A stretch of DNA of 64,000 bases from Auanema rhodensis (GCA_964057225.1 OZ059898.1:10354001-10418000), one strand, 5' to 3'; shown: positions 1-11,079, numbered from the stretch's first letter. Program-made: numbers and translations. Notes: generated by a model from the letters alone, not told the origin.

Positions 1-3000
1 AACGGGAAATCACGCATAGCACCCAAAAATAAAACTACAATTCCACGATTAGAGTTACTAGCCATTCGTTTAGCTGTACGAATGGCATTATCTATCGTCA
101 CCATATGTCCGAAAATAGCGAAAGTTAACATTGTGAGCGATAGCAACATCGCACTATCATGGATTGTCTCACAAAAATCTCTCCCACTGTTCATTAATAA
201 TCAAACAAATACTATAAAGAAACAACTCAAGCAAATCGAACAAATATGTTGCAATATAGAACTATATCACGTACAAACCTCGTTCAACACAGCAGACATC
301 GGATCTCGAGGTGCAGACATGGAAAAACTACAAGTTTCCGACTGGATTGAAGGCCCACATTGGTTAACTAAACTTTCCGTGCATAACCCTCTGACATCAC
401 TCGGCTCACCTAACAACTCGAGCAGGAATAACGCAGAATTAAAATCGGAGCATCACAATGTTGTCCACATAATCATAGACAATCCTCCAACCCATGATAT
501 TTGGAACATTCGTGAAAACTATGATGACGTGATCAAAACAATGACAACCGTAGGGAAATTATTCAAGAAATGGTTTTTCACAGTCCATCCTAACGACGCC
601 AACAAGTTGCAAAAAATAAAACATCTCACATCAACAGACACGCACACTGTTGAAGACATCAACATTATTGAAAAAATTTTGATCAGTAACAGTCAATCTA
701 ATATGAGCCTTGATGACTTACAGCAAAGACATATAAATCTAAAATTCTTCAAAGATACATGGGATATTTATCGCGTAAGAAGCCGTTTACAAAATACTCT
801 TCTTCCCGAAGAGACGAAAAACCCTATATTCCTTCTTAAAACAAACCCCATAGTTAAAAAACTGATCAACAAAATACACAAAGACAATAATCATCAAGGC
901 AAACATTTCACGCTTATTCAACTCAGACAAAAGTTCTATATACCAAAAACAACCGGAGTCATTAAGCAAACATTGAAAAACTGTGTGACATGTAAAAGAT
1001 TTCAATCACACCCTTATGAATTACCAGATATGCCATCGCTACCAAAAGATAGAACGATTCTTACAAGAGCATTCTTTTCAACAGGGTGTGATCTTATGGG
1101 CCCCTTCACCCTTCGAAATGGGTCTAAAGTCCATATCTGTCTGTTTACATGCATGACAACTAGAGCAATTCACTTAGAGGTAGTCACCAATCAATCCACA
1201 GTTGCTTTTATGAATGCATTCACTAGATTTATATCACGCAGAGGTACTCCAGAAATTATGCGTAGTGACTGCGCAGGAAACTTTATATTGAGCTCAAAAA
1301 TATTAGAAACCCTTGAAAAAACATCGGATTACAACGAAAGAAGCTTACTAAACACACTAGCACAACAAAAAATTAAATGGATATACAACACTCCATTATC
1401 ACCCTGGAAAGGTGGATGTTGGGAACGTTTAGTAGGTGTAACCAAAGCTTCACTCAAAAAATGTTTCATTCCTAGTCGAATGTCCCTGGATGACTTACAC
1501 ACAGCCATTGTAAAAATAGAAGCTATAATTAATACACGCCCACTCACCCATCCACACCCAGATAATTTAGATACTCTACCCATAAGGCCAATTGACTTTT
1601 TAACATCAGCCATAAAGTTTTCATTACCTGAAAACAACGCGGATACTCATATATTTGATATCCTTAGCGATATTCAAACGATTCAATCAACAGAGCAAGC
1701 GCTAGAAGCGCTTCAATTATCAGAAGACTCAGCATCTAAATTTTGGAAACGATTTCAAGAAGAATATCTAACAAGCTTAAAAGATATATTTAAGCATAAA
1801 CACCATAGAAAAAATCACACAAACATCTTCCCCCAACCAGATGAAATAGTATTGATACAAAACGACATGTTGCCACGAGGAACATGGAAACTAGGTCGCA
1901 TCATTGAAACAATCACTAGTTCAGATGGCAACATACGTTCAGCAAAAGTTGCAACAAGCAACGGAAACATAATTACTCGATCTATCAATCAGCTCTATCC
2001 ACTAGAGATAAGATGCAACACTAGCAACAACAAAATCATAGAAGACAACTCACACATAGTCCAAGAAAATAATAGCTCAACAGATAGAATACCACATACT
2101 GATACCGTATTAGACAACATACACTCCGATCATCCTATAGAACATACAGATGAAACAATACATGAGAACAATAACATAAATGATAGCAACCATAATTACG
2201 ATATTGCATATGAATCAGATAACTCTCAACATGATAATACATACACTCCAGAAACAGAGAATAATGAGGATGCAACAAATGATCGACCTCAAAATAAAAC
2301 AAAGCTATCATCAGTAAAAACAGCAAAATATACAGAACAAGATGAGGTCACTGAGAAGGAAAATATAAAAGCCTTCCCACTAAAAATGTCCTATGCCACA
2401 CACCAAAGAAAAAATAAAATAAACCCAAAAATAGCAGCTGACATAATGAAAGCCCTTTCATTACCGATTATAATTACTTCGACGTATGCCGAAGAAATCA
2501 ATAGTTGCAAGGACTCTAACATGTTCACCACAAAACTTATAGCGAATCCTCATTGCTCCCCAGAAATGGCAACATGGACAGTGATAATAACCATTATGGC
2601 AGTTACCCTCATAGTCTCTTGTCTATGCCGCATGGGTTACAGCCAATATAGATATAAGACATGGTCCAGAAACACTCAAACCATGCTCAACATCATGAAA
2701 TTAAAACATAAAACAATCTCCGAACAAGAAGATCATGAAACTGATCAAAAAATAACAGAAGACCACAATGATACGTTGCAATTAAAACAAACGAACACAC
2801 AAGACGCTAATATTGTGGATCATGAAACCTTTCAAAAGCATATTTACCCTATTTTAAACCATACGAGAAAGCCACCAAAATTCTCTCTCTTTACTAGAGG
2901 GTCGCAAACATCTTTACCATCGTTACTGGCAATCATCTTGGCTTTATGTATTGGAAGCTGCAGTTCATGTTCCGATGTTCATGTTCAACACTTCGTTAAC

Positions 3001-4458
3001 ATACGATGCGATGACAACTTAGCTTGTTATCACGAATACAGTCAAGATATCATATTTTCTCCCGGAACAAAACAATTATGCATTACCATAACGCATTCTA
3101 ATCATGAAATTGGTCAATTTAAAATAACTAAACTATATACTGAACATGTCTGCCAGAAGAATACTAGATACTTCACTAGACAGACAACCGTCAACATATT
3201 GAGCATATTACGATGCCGTCACCGGGGCTCGTGTGACGGAACATGTGAAACTAACTCGCTTCATAATAAAATCGAGGAACTACAACCATATACGTTCCCT
3301 TCACAATCAGGTTGCTTCACATCGTCAGCAAGATTTTACACATGTCCTATGATTTGGACAGATCCGTGCCTTTTCTACAAAATAGAGCATATACCCGTCA
3401 CTGAGGAAGTATACGAAGTCTATACTTGTGATAGTTGGTCCACCCAAACCGTATTTAATATAGAAACAACATTACTCCAGCAGAAAAATAATTACAATAT
3501 CACTCTACAACCTTACACGAAAAATCGTGAACAACTTTTCAATATAACAACGTTATCACAATCACAACCTCCTCCAGAAATGTACACAAAATTATTTTTT
3601 TCCTCCAAAGAAAACACGTACATTACGGATATACACACAAAGGGAATAATTCAATGTGGAACAGAGGAAGCCGCATTAAAACATTTTAATAACTGTACAG
3701 TATCCTCATTCTGCCCTTGCACATTCAATAGATTTGATGACATAAAATGTAGGTGTGATACCCCTACTTTTGAAAAAATGTCCAATACATCAGACATAAA
3801 ATCTCCTAACCAAAACTTTAAAACTAAAGATAACACGTTATCATTCTCTACGAATTTAGACGAAAATTTAGTTACGGTCGATTCATCCCTATTCTTAAAC
3901 TCAGTGATCTTCTCCAACAATTTGCCCTGCGCACCTGCCCTGACAAAACTATCAGGTTGCTACTCCTGCGGGCAGGGTGCATTCGCAGAATTCCAATGCC
4001 TTACGGCAGAAGAAACATGGATTTCTATCGAATGTCAAAAAGAAGTATTCATGATAAAATGCTCTCCAAAAGTAGCAATCACAAAAGTAACAATGAAAAG
4101 AGAAAATTCTCAGATTGATGAATTATGCTATACCACATGCGACAATAAAAAAATTAAGATCATTATTAAAGGAATATTACATCACATAGCAAGCATAGAT
4201 GAAATAAACGAAAGTGACTCAAGTAAGGGTACAGAATCCAAATCCATTGACTTTGCTCCAATCTTCAAGTTAATTTTATCAAAGTTGGGAATCATATTGA
4301 TAGGTGTTGCAATAACCGCCACCATAGGATATGTGGCATGTACACCCATCATGTACTGTGTAGTTTTGAATACAGTCTTAACCACACAATGGATAGCTAC
4401 CAGGATATTCACACTGTGGATAAAATCAAAAGCCTTATTTCGGGATCAAAGATTTTAA
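1..4458 (+). CDS. BEL/Pao gag-pol-env polyprotein, C-terminal part (5' end outside window)
   Basis: The reading frame is open from base 1 and ends in TAA at 4456-4458; an internal ATG at 82 is not the start. It gives 1,485 residues, matching residues 1159-2643 of the complete right copy. In order it holds most of RNase H (Glu at base 52, Asp at 139, Asp at 295), an HHCC integrase zinc finger (His near 892, CVTC near 982), the integrase DDE triad (Asp codons at 1090 and 1267, Glu at 1423), a DUF5641-like domain near 1830-2010, an acidic Asn-rich linker, and an envelope part with a transmembrane segment near 2575-2630, a second hydrophobic signal near 2925-2960, a Cys-rich phlebovirus-Gc-like ectodomain and C-terminal membrane segments near 4260-4400. 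There is no frameshift or stop. The envelope assignment rests on cysteine pattern only. Confidence 0.93.
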   Translation, partial: NGKSRIAPKNKTTIPRLELLAIRLAVRMALSIVTICPKIAKVNIVSDSNIALSWIVSQKSLPLFINNQTNTIKKQLKQIEQICCNIELYHVQTSFNTADIGSRGADMEKLQVSDWIEGPHWLTKLSVHNPLTSLGSPNNSSRNNAELKSEHHNVVHIIIDNPPTHDIWNIRENYDDVIKTMTTVGKLFKKWFFTVHPNDANKLQKIKHLTSTDTHTVEDINIIEKILISNSQSNMSLDDLQQRHINLKFFKDTWDIYRVRSRLQNTLLPEETKNPIFLLKTNPIVKKLINKIHKDNNHQGKHFTLIQLRQKFYIPKTTGVIKQTLKNCVTCKRFQSHPYELPDMPSLPKDRTILTRAFFSTGCDLMGPFTLRNGSKVHICLFTCMTTRAIHLEVVTNQSTVAFMNAFTRFISRRGTPEIMRSDCAGNFILSSKILETLEKTSDYNERSLLNTLAQQKIKWIYNTPLSPWKGGCWERLVGVTKASLKKCFIPSRMSLDDLHTAIVKIEAIINTRPLTHPHPDNLDTLPIRPIDFLTSAIKFSLPENNADTHIFDILSDIQTIQSTEQALEALQLSEDSASKFWKRFQEEYLTSLKDIFKHKHHRKNHTNIFPQPDEIVLIQNDMLPRGTWKLGRIIETITSSDGNIRSAKVATSNGNIITRSINQLYPLEIRCNTSNNKIIEDNSHIVQENNSSTDRIPHTDTVLDNIHSDHPIEHTDETIHENNNINDSNHNYDIAYESDNSQHDNTYTPETENNEDATNDRPQNKTKLSSVKTAKYTEQDEVTEKENIKAFPLKMSYATHQRKNKINPKIAADIMKALSLPIIITSTYAEEINSCKDSNMFTTKLIANPHCSPEMATWTVIITIMAVTLIVSCLCRMGYSQYRYKTWSRNTQTMLNIMKLKHKTISEQEDHETDQKITEDHNDTLQLKQTNTQDANIVDHETFQKHIYPILNHTRKPPKFSLFTRGSQTSLPSLLAIILALCIGSCSSCSDVHVQHFVNIRCDDNLACYHEYSQDIIFSPGTKQLCITITHSNHEIGQFKITKLYTEHVCQKNTRYFTRQTTVNILSILRCRHRGSCDGTCETNSLHNKIEELQPYTFPSQSGCFTSSARFYTCPMIWTDPCLFYKIEHIPVTEEVYEVYTCDSWSTQTVFNIETTLLQQKNNYNITLQPYTKNREQLFNITTLSQSQPPPEMYTKLFFSSKENTYITDIHTKGIIQCGTEEAALKHFNNCTVSSFCPCTFNRFDDIKCRCDTPTFEKMSNTSDIKSPNQNFKTKDNTLSFSTNLDENLVTVDSSLFLNSVIFSNNLPCAPALTKLSGCYSCGQGAFAEFQCLTAEETWISIECQKEVFMIKCSPKVAITKVTMKRENSQIDELCYTTCDNKKIKIIIKGILHHIASIDEINESDSSKGTESKSIDFAPIFKLILSKLGIILIGVAITATIGYVACTPIMYCVVLNTVLTTQWIATRIFTLWIKSKALFRDQRF

Positions 4459-4760
4459 AAGCATAAGAGAAGAATTTCTTGTGGAGATAAAATTTAAAAT
4501 TAAAAATTGAAATAATAATGAAACAAAAGAAAAAGAAAGCATTATGTACGAATATAACCATTGTAATAAAACAATATCATTGTTTTTCTTTCTTTTCAAT
4601 TTATGGTAGTATCAAGTTTCTTTTATCCAACTCAGTTACATAACACATAACCTTTTGTACAGGCTCTAAAATTCATTGTATCTGTAACAAGATAACCTAA
4701 ACACACCATTGTACAATGAACTAATAGATGTTAATCAGCGTTTAAAGTCCAGATGTGAAC
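4459..4760 (+). other. Region between polyprotein and accessory ORF, with candidate splice acceptor
   Basis: This non-coding stretch is AT-rich. The sequence TTTTGTACAG, ending at 4662, fits a nematode-type 3' splice site and could serve cis- or SL trans-splicing to express the downstream accessory ORF. Between it and the ORF start lie three very short upstream reading frames (ATGs near 4718, 4729 and 4753). The same sequence is at 62696-62997 in the right copy. Confidence 0.4.
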
Positions 4761-5267
4761 ATGTATATAAGGATGCAGATCATGTCTTTCCTATATTCCA
4801 TGAAAATGGAAGATATTGTCTCGAATATAATTGAGAATGCTTCCTTTGAGGAAGAGCTCAAAAAATATTCCCATCTACCTAACACTGCTGCCAATCTGAG
4901 GCAACTAATTGTGCTTGAAAAGAGGCTCTACGAGCACCTAGCTAGCGCGGTGAACCATCTATCCGAACGACTGGACAATATTCAACATTCGTTAAATCTG
5001 AAACTAGACAATTTGACCATTCAGACTGCTCCTAAAGCTTCATGTGTATTCTGCAATAAACCGACAGCTGATGGGCACCGTACTGCGGCCTGTCCGATTT
5101 ATCCTTCCTCACCGGAACGCACTCTCCGTCTTCATGAACTGGGGTTATGCATCAGATGTTTGAATCAAAAACATCCAGCGATATGCGAGGTATCCTGCTA
5201 TAGATGTAAGGCGGATACGCATCATGGAGTGGTTTGTGGAGATATAAAACGTAAAAGACCTTTGTAG
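4761..5267 (+). CDS. Accessory zinc-knuckle protein of the retrotransposon (left copy)
   Basis: This ORF of 168 residues starts at ATG 4761; the in-frame GTG at 4755 is not a credible eukaryotic start. The N-terminal two-thirds is mainly helical and charged, with no recognised domain. The C-terminal third has three Cys-Cys-His-Cys knuckles: CX2CX7HX4C, about 19 residues, then CX2CX4HX4C, then CX2CX4HX4C. This copies the layout of the three knuckles in the element's own Gag, so it may be a second nucleocapsid-like, nucleic-acid-binding protein. It lies between envelope and 3' LTR, in a different frame from the polyprotein, and is identical in layout in both copies. The function is unknown, and other Cys/His retroelement accessory factors are possible. 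Confidence 0.7.
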   Translation: MYIRMQIMSFLYSMKMEDIVSNIIENASFEEELKKYSHLPNTAANLRQLIVLEKRLYEHLASAVNHLSERLDNIQHSLNLKLDNLTIQTAPKASCVFCNKPTADGHRTAACPIYPSSPERTLRLHELGLCIRCLNQKHPAICEVSCYRCKADTHHGVVCGDIKRKRPL

Positions 5268-5280
5268 GCCTTCTTCTCAT

Positions 5281-5297
5281 TCCCGAATTGCCGGGAG
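5281..5297 (+). promoter_or_regulatory. Polypurine-tract position with small hairpin, left 3' LTR
   Basis: The bases just before the LTR end in GGGAG, the expected place for the plus-strand primer but a very short purine run. TCCCG (5281-5285) and CGGGA (5292-5296) can pair around a 6-base loop, so the purines are half of a hairpin. The assignment as polypurine tract is by position only. Confidence 0.4.
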
Positions 5298-5361
5298 TGT
5301 CGCGATAAGCGAGTGAGTTTGTATAATTTTTTTATCTTCAACAATTGTTTTATTTGTTTCT

Positions 5362-5364
<3 letters not shown>

Positions 5365-5420
<56 letters not shown>
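5365..5420 (+). repeat. (TC)28 microsatellite in left 3' LTR
   Basis: An uninterrupted TC dinucleotide run lies in the pyrimidine-rich part of the LTR. The corresponding runs in the right element have 30 and 17 units. Confidence 0.95.
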
Positions 5421-5424
<4 letters not shown>

Positions 5425-5594
5425 TTCTTCTAACTTCCTAAGTAATTTTTATCCATACCACATGTTGTGTTATACATGTGGCATGACTAACTCTTTGTTT
5501 CAGGCTGACGACCGCCCACGAGAAGAGATCAGTCTTACATTTTTTAACGTTCGCAGTCAGTGATTCTATTCCGTGCTTGTCTTGTTAATTCATC

Positions 5595-5600
5595 AATAAA
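5595..5600 (+). terminator. AATAAA polyadenylation signal, left 3' LTR
   Basis: A canonical AATAAA lies 68 bases before the LTR end, where a BEL/Pao transcript would be expected to be cleaved. Confidence 0.65.
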
Positions 5601-5668
5601 CCCTTTTCTACATATTCGCTTTGTGTTTTATTTCCAACCATACTATACACTTGCGGTATAACGCCACA

Positions 5669-5673
5669 AAGAG
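5669..5673 (+). repeat. Putative target-site duplication AAGAG of left element (3' side only)
   Basis: AAGAG follows the LTR and is native array sequence; BEL/Pao elements usually duplicate about 5 bp. The 5' partner lies outside the window, so this is not verified. The flank AAGAGATTTG is a version seen only directly beside tRNA cassettes. Confidence 0.5.
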
Positions 5674-6818
5674 ATTTGTAAGTTTTAGAAAAGAATTAAA
5701 GTTCAGCTATCTCTACTATTAACTGATTATCGGCTAAAATAAGGTAACAGTTTTTATTGAAAGTTTCCATGATTAAGATTAAACAAAGAAAAAAAATCAA
5801 AGAGAAACACTTCTTGTTTACTTATTTGATTATAACACTTGAAATTCCAACAAAAGTAAAGTAAAACTGTTAAAGCGAGTAAAACTGTTGAACGATTTGA
5901 AGACAATTGTAAGTTGAAGAAAAAAATTAAAGTTCAGCTATCTCTACTATTAACTGATTATCGGCTAAAATAAGGTAACAGTTTTTATTGAAAGTTTCCA
6001 TGATTAAGATTAAACAAAGAAAAAAAATCAAAGAGAAACACTTCTTGTTTACTTATTTGATTATAATACTTGAAATTCCAAAAACAGTAGAATAAAATAG
6101 AGAAAGCGACGAAAAAAGTTGAACGATTTGAAGAGAATTGTAAGTTTCAGAAAAGAATCAAAGTTCAGCTATCTCTACTATTAACTGATTATCGGCTGAA
6201 ATAAGGTAACAGTTTTTATTGAAAGTTTCCGTGATTAATATTAAACAAAGAAAAAAAAATCAAAGAAAAACACTTCTTGTTTACTTATTTGATTATAACA
6301 CTTGAAATTCCAACAAAAGTAAAGTAAAACTGTTAAAGCGAGTAAAACTGTTGAACGATTTGAAGACAATTGTAAGTTGAAGAAAAAAATTAAAGTTTAG
6401 CTCTCTCTACTATTAACTGAATGTCGGCTGAAATAAGGTAACAGTTTTTATTAAAAGTTTCCATGATTAAGATTAAACAAAGAAAAAAAATCAAAGAGAA
6501 ACACTTCTTGTTTACTAATTTGATTATAACACTTGAAAATCCAACAAAAGTAAAGTAAAACTGTTAAAGCGAGTAAAACAGTTGAACGATTTGAAGAGAA
6601 TTGTAAGTTTTAGAAAAGAATTAAAGTTCAGCTCTCTCTACTATTAACTGAATGTCGGCTAAAATATAGTAACAGTTTTTATTAAAAGTTTCCATGATTA
6701 AGATTAAACAAAGAAAAAAAATCAAAGAGAAACACTTCTTGTTTACTAATTTGATTATAACACTTGAAAATCCAACAAAAGTAAAATAAAACTGTGAAAG
6801 CGGGTAAAACTGTTGAAC
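5674..6818. repeat. First ~5 monomers of the array, no tRNA
   Basis: This tRNA-free stretch next to the left LTR holds about five monomers of several sequence subtypes (for example AGAATAAAATAGAG near 6087 and AGTAAAGTAAAACTG near 6316). A closely similar run recurs near 9000-9720, so this segment was duplicated within the array. Confidence 0.85.
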
Positions 6819-6868
6819 TAAAACAGTCTTTATAAAATATAAATGATATTTTTTTATAAAAGTGAAGT

Positions 6869-6939
6869 TGCATCGGCCGGGAATCGAACCCGGGTCGCCC
6901 GCGTGGCAGGCGAGCATTCTACCACTGAACCACCGATGC
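6869..6939 (-). tRNA. tRNA-Gly-GCC: tRNA-Gly(GCC), copy 1, intact
   Basis: This is the reference copy. Read on the - strand, it folds as acceptor 7 bp, D stem 4 bp, anticodon stem CTCGC/GCGGG with loop CTGCCAC (anticodon GCC), variable loop CGAC, T stem CCGGG/CCCGG with loop TTCGATT, and discriminator A73, 71 nt in all with no intron. The A box is TGGTTCAGTGG and the B box GGTTCGATTCC, both consensus. A TTTT run about 8 nt past the 3' end can terminate Pol III. CCA is not encoded, as expected in a eukaryote. Confidence 0.97.
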
Positions 6940-7964
6940 TTCTAAAATGTTAGATTGTTTCCGAAAAATTATGAAAAGTCAAGTTCTACTGATTTGAAGA
7001 GAATTGTAAGTTTTTGAAAATAATTAAAAATTAGTTCTCTCTACTATTAACTGATTGTCGGCTAAAATATGGTAACAGTTTTTATAAAAAATTTCCATGA
7101 TTAGGATTAAACAAAGAAAAAAAATCAAAGAGAAACACTTCTTGTTTACTTACTTGATTATACTACTTGAAATTCCAACAAAAGTAAAGTAAAACTGTTA
7201 AAGCGAGTAAAACTGTTGAACGATTTGAAGACAATTGTAAGTTTTAGAAAAGAATTAAAGTTCAGCTATCTCTACTATTAACTGATTATCGGCTAAAATA
7301 AGGTAACAGTTTTTATTGAAAGTTTCCATGATTAAGATTAAACAAAGAAAAAAAATCAAAGAGAAACACTTCTTGTTTACTTATTTGATTATAACACTTG
7401 AAATTCCAACAAAAGTAAAGTAAAACTGTTAAAGCGAGTAAAACTGTTGAACGATTTGAAGACAATTGTAAGTTGAAGAAAAAAATTAAAGTTTAGCTCT
7501 CTCTACTATTAACTGAATGTCGGCTGAAATAAGGTAACAGTTTTTATTAAAAGTTTCCATGATTAAGATTAAACAAAGAAAAAAAATCAAAGAGAAACAC
7601 TTCTTGTTTACTAATTTGATTATAACACTTGAAAATCCAACAAAAGTAAAGTAAAACTGTTAAAGCGAGTAAAACAGTTGAACGATTTGAAGAGAATTGT
7701 AAGTTTTAGAAAAGAATTAAAGTTCAGCTCTCTCTACTATTAACTGAATGTCGGCTAAAATATAGTAACAGTTTTTATTAAAAGTTTCCATGATTAAGAT
7801 TAAACAAAGAAAAAAAATCAAAGAGAAACACTTCTTGTTTACTAATTTGATTATAACACTTGAAAATCCAACAAAAGTAAAATAAAACTGTGAAAGCGGG
7901 TAAAACTGTTGAACTAAAACAGTCTTTATAAAATATAAATGATATTTTTTTATAAAAGTGAAGT

Positions 7965-8035
7965 TGCATCGGCCGGGAATCGAACCCGGGTCGCCCGCGT
8001 GGCAGGCGAGCATTCTACCACTGAACCACCGATGC
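7965..8035 (-). tRNA. tRNA-Gly-GCC: tRNA-Gly(GCC), copy 2, intact
   Basis: Identical to copy 1, 1,096 bp away, with the same T4 terminator and 5' flank; it lies in a tandem duplicate of the copy 1 segment. Confidence 0.97.
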
Positions 8036-9985
8036 TTCTAAAATGTTAGATTGTTTCCGAAAAATTATGAAAAGTCAAGTTCTACTGATTTGAAGAGAAT
8101 TGTAAGTTTTTGAAAATAATTAAAAATTAGTTCTCTCTACTATTAACTGATTGTCGGCTAAAATATGGTAACAGTTTTTATAAAAAATTTCCATGATTAG
8201 GATTAAACAAAGAAAAAAAATCAAAGAGAAACACTTCTTGTTTACTTACTTGATTATACTACTTGAAATTCCAACAAAAGTAAAGTAAAACTGTTAAAGC
8301 GAGTAAAACTGTTGAACGATTTGAAGACAATTGTAAGTTTTAGAAAAGAATTAAAGTTCAGCTATCTCTACTATTAACTGATTATCGGCTAAAATAAGGT
8401 AACAGTTTTTATTGAAAGTTTCCATGATTAAGATTAAACAAAGAAAAAAAATCAAAGAGAAACACTTCTTGTTTACTTACTTGATTATACTACTTGAAAT
8501 TCCAACAAAAGTAAAGTAAAACTGTTAAAGCGAGTAAAACTGTTGAACGATTTGAAGACAATTGTAAGTTTTAGAAAAGAATTAAAGTTCAGCTATCTCT
8601 ACTATTAACTGATTATCGGCTAAAATAAGGTAACCGTTTTTATTGAAAGTTTCCATGATTAAGATTAAACAAAAAAAAAATCAAAGAGAAACACTTCTTG
8701 TTTACTTACTTGATTATACTACTTGAAATACGAAAAAAAGTAAAGAACAATTGAGAAAGCGACATAAACAGTTGAACGATTTGAAGAGAATTGTAAGTTT
8801 AAGAAAAGAACTAAAGTTTAGCTTTGTCTACTATTAACTGATTATCGGCTGAAATATGGTAACAGTTTTTTATTAAAAGTTTCCATGATTAAGATTAAAC
8901 AAAGAAAAAAAAATCAAAGAGAAACACTTCTTGTTTACTAATTTGATTATAACACTTGAAATTCCAACAAAAGTAAAGTAAAACTGTTAAAGCGAGTAAA
9001 ACTGTTGAACGATTTGAAGACAATTGTAAGTTGAAGAAAAAAATTAAAGTTCAGCTATCTCTACTATTAACTGATTATCGGCTAAAATAAGGTAACAGTT
9101 TTTATTGAAAGTTTCCATGATTAAGATTAAACAAAGAAAAAAAATCAAAGAGAAACACTTCTTGTTTACTTATTTGATTATAATACTTGAAATTCCAAAA
9201 ACAGTAGAATAAAATAGAGAAAGCGACGAAAAAAGTTGAACGATTTGAAGAGAATTGTAAGTTTCAGAAAAGAATCAAAGTTCAGCTATCTCTACTATTA
9301 ACTGATTATCGGCTGAAATAAGGTAACAGTTTTTATTGAAAGTTTCCGTGATTAATATTAAACAAAGAAAAAAAAATCAAAGAGAAACACTTCTTGTTTA
9401 CTTATTTGATTATAACACTTGAAATTCCAACAAAAGTAAAGTAAAACTGTTAAAGCGAGTAAAACTGTTGAACGATTTGAAGACAATTGTAAGTTGAAGA
9501 AAAAAATTAAAGTTTAGCTCTCTCTACTATTAACTGAATGTCGGCTGAAATAAGGTAACAGTTTTTATTAAAAGTTTCCATGATTAAGATTAAACAAAGA
9601 AAAAAAATCAAAGAGAAACACTTCTTGTTTACTAATTTGATTATAACACTTGAAAATCCAACAAAAGTAAAGTAAAACTGTTAAAGCGAGTAAAACAGTT
9701 GAACGATTTGAAGAGAATTGTAAGTTTTAGAAAAGAATTAAAGTTCAGCTCTCTCTACTATTAACTGAATGTCGGCTAAAATATAGTAACAGTTTTTATT
9801 AAAAGTTTCCATGATTAAGATTAAACAAAGAAAAAAAATCAAAGAGAAACACTTCTTGTTTACTAATTTGATTATAACACTTGAAAATCCAACAAAAGTA
9901 AAATAAAACTGTGAAAGCGGGTAAAACTGTTGAACTAAAACAGTCTTTATAAAATATAAATGATATTTTTTTATAAAAGTGAAGT

Positions 9986-10056
9986 TGCATCGGCCGGGAA
10001 TCGAACCCGGGTCGCCCGCGTGGCAGGCGAGCATTCTACCACTGAACCACCGATGC
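9986..10056 (-). tRNA. tRNA-Gly-GCC: tRNA-Gly(GCC), copy 3, intact
   Basis: Identical to copy 1, after a 2,021-bp interval (eight monomers plus one cassette). Flanks match copies 1 and 2. Confidence 0.97.
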
Positions 10057-11079
10057 TTCTAAAATGTTAGATTGTTTCCGAAAAATTATGAAAAGTCAAG
10101 TTCTACTGATTTGAAGAGAATTGTAAGTTTTTGAAAATAATTAAAAATTAGTTCTCTCTACTATTAACTGATTGTCGGCTAAAATATGGTAACAGTTTTT
10201 ATAAAAAATTTCCATGATTAGGATTAAACAAAGAAAAAAAATCAAAGAGAAACACTTCTTGTTTACTTACTTGATTATACTACTTGAAATTCCAACAAAA
10301 GTAAAGTAAAACTGTTAAAGCGAGTAAAACTGTTGAACGATTTGAAGACAATTGTAAGTTTTAGAAAAGAATTAAAGTTCAGCTATCTCTACTATTAACT
10401 GATTATCGGCTAAAATAAGGTAACAGTTTTTATTGAAAGTTTCCATGATTAAGATTAAACAAAGAAAAAAAATCAAAGAGAAACACTTCTTGTTTACTTA
10501 CTTGATTATACTACTTGAAATTCCAACAAAAGTAAAGTAAAACTGTTAAAGCGAGTAAAACTGTTGAACGATTTGAAGACAATTGTAAGTTTTAGAAAAG
10601 AATTAAAGTTCAGCTATCTCTACTATTAACTGATTATCGGCTAAAATAAGGTAACCGTTTTTATTGAAAGTTTCCATGATTAAGATTAAACAAAAAAAAA
10701 ATCAAAGAGAAACACTTCTTGTTTACTTACTTGATTATACTACTTGAATTTCCAAAAACAGTAGAATAAAATAGAGAAAGCGACGAAAAAAGTTGAACGA
10801 TTTGAAGAGAATTGTAAGTTTCAGAAAAGAATTAAAGTTCAGCTATCTCTACTATTAACTGATTATCGGCTGAAATAAGGTAACAGTTTTTATTAAAAGT
10901 TTCCATGATTAAGATTAAACAAAGAAAAAAAATCAAAGAGAAACATTTCTTGTTAACTAATTTGATTATAACACTTGAAAATCCAACAAAAGTAAAATAA
11001 AACTGTGAAAGCGGGTAAAACTGTTGAACTAAAACAGTCTTTATAAAATATAAATGATATATTTTTATAAAAGTGAAGT

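Larger units (their letters stand above)
1..5668 (+). mobile_element. BEL/Pao LTR retrotransposon, 5'-truncated by window edge (left copy)
   Basis: This is the 3' part of an endogenous BEL/Pao element: the RNase H to envelope end of the polyprotein, an accessory zinc-knuckle ORF and a 3' LTR. It aligns without gaps to the right copy at an offset of 58,237 bases up to the CT tract in the LTR. I saw only two amino-acid differences in the shared polyprotein (Leu/His near 1674, Glu/Val near 3276), so both copies are young. About 4.1 kb of the 5' side should lie outside the window. The right end is the CA dinucleotide at 5667-5668, followed directly by array sequence. Confidence 0.95.
5298..5668 (+). 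repeat. 3' LTR of left element (371 bp)
   Basis: It begins TGTCGCGATA and ends TAACGCCACA, an imperfect terminal inverted repeat with the usual TG...CA ends. Inside, in order: a GTGAGT donor-like site near 5313, a (TC)28 tract at 5365-5420, an inverted repeat CCACATGT/ACATGTGG at 5458-5481, a CTAAC branch-like motif, a TTTCAG acceptor ending at 5503, and AATAAA at 5595-5600. Apart from CT length it matches both LTRs of the right element by eye. Confidence 0.95.

Noticed and set aside
787..1005. Antisense and alternate-frame ORFs inside both polyproteins (for example 787-1005, 1329-1637, 55863-56165, 57469-57882)
   Set aside because: They lie within the strongly supported polyprotein frame, show no domains, and recur merely because the elements are duplicates.
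1..5668. Left and right elements as one segmental or assembly duplication
   Set aside because: Their 3' flanks differ (AAGAGATTTG versus TAAGTTTTAG) at different positions of the monomer, and the LTR TC lengths differ, so they are separate insertions.
6819..6990. tRNA cassette as a tRNA-derived SINE
   Set aside because: No tail, no target duplications, always the same junction, and the tRNA is full length with a terminator directly after it; amplification by unequal exchange explains it better.
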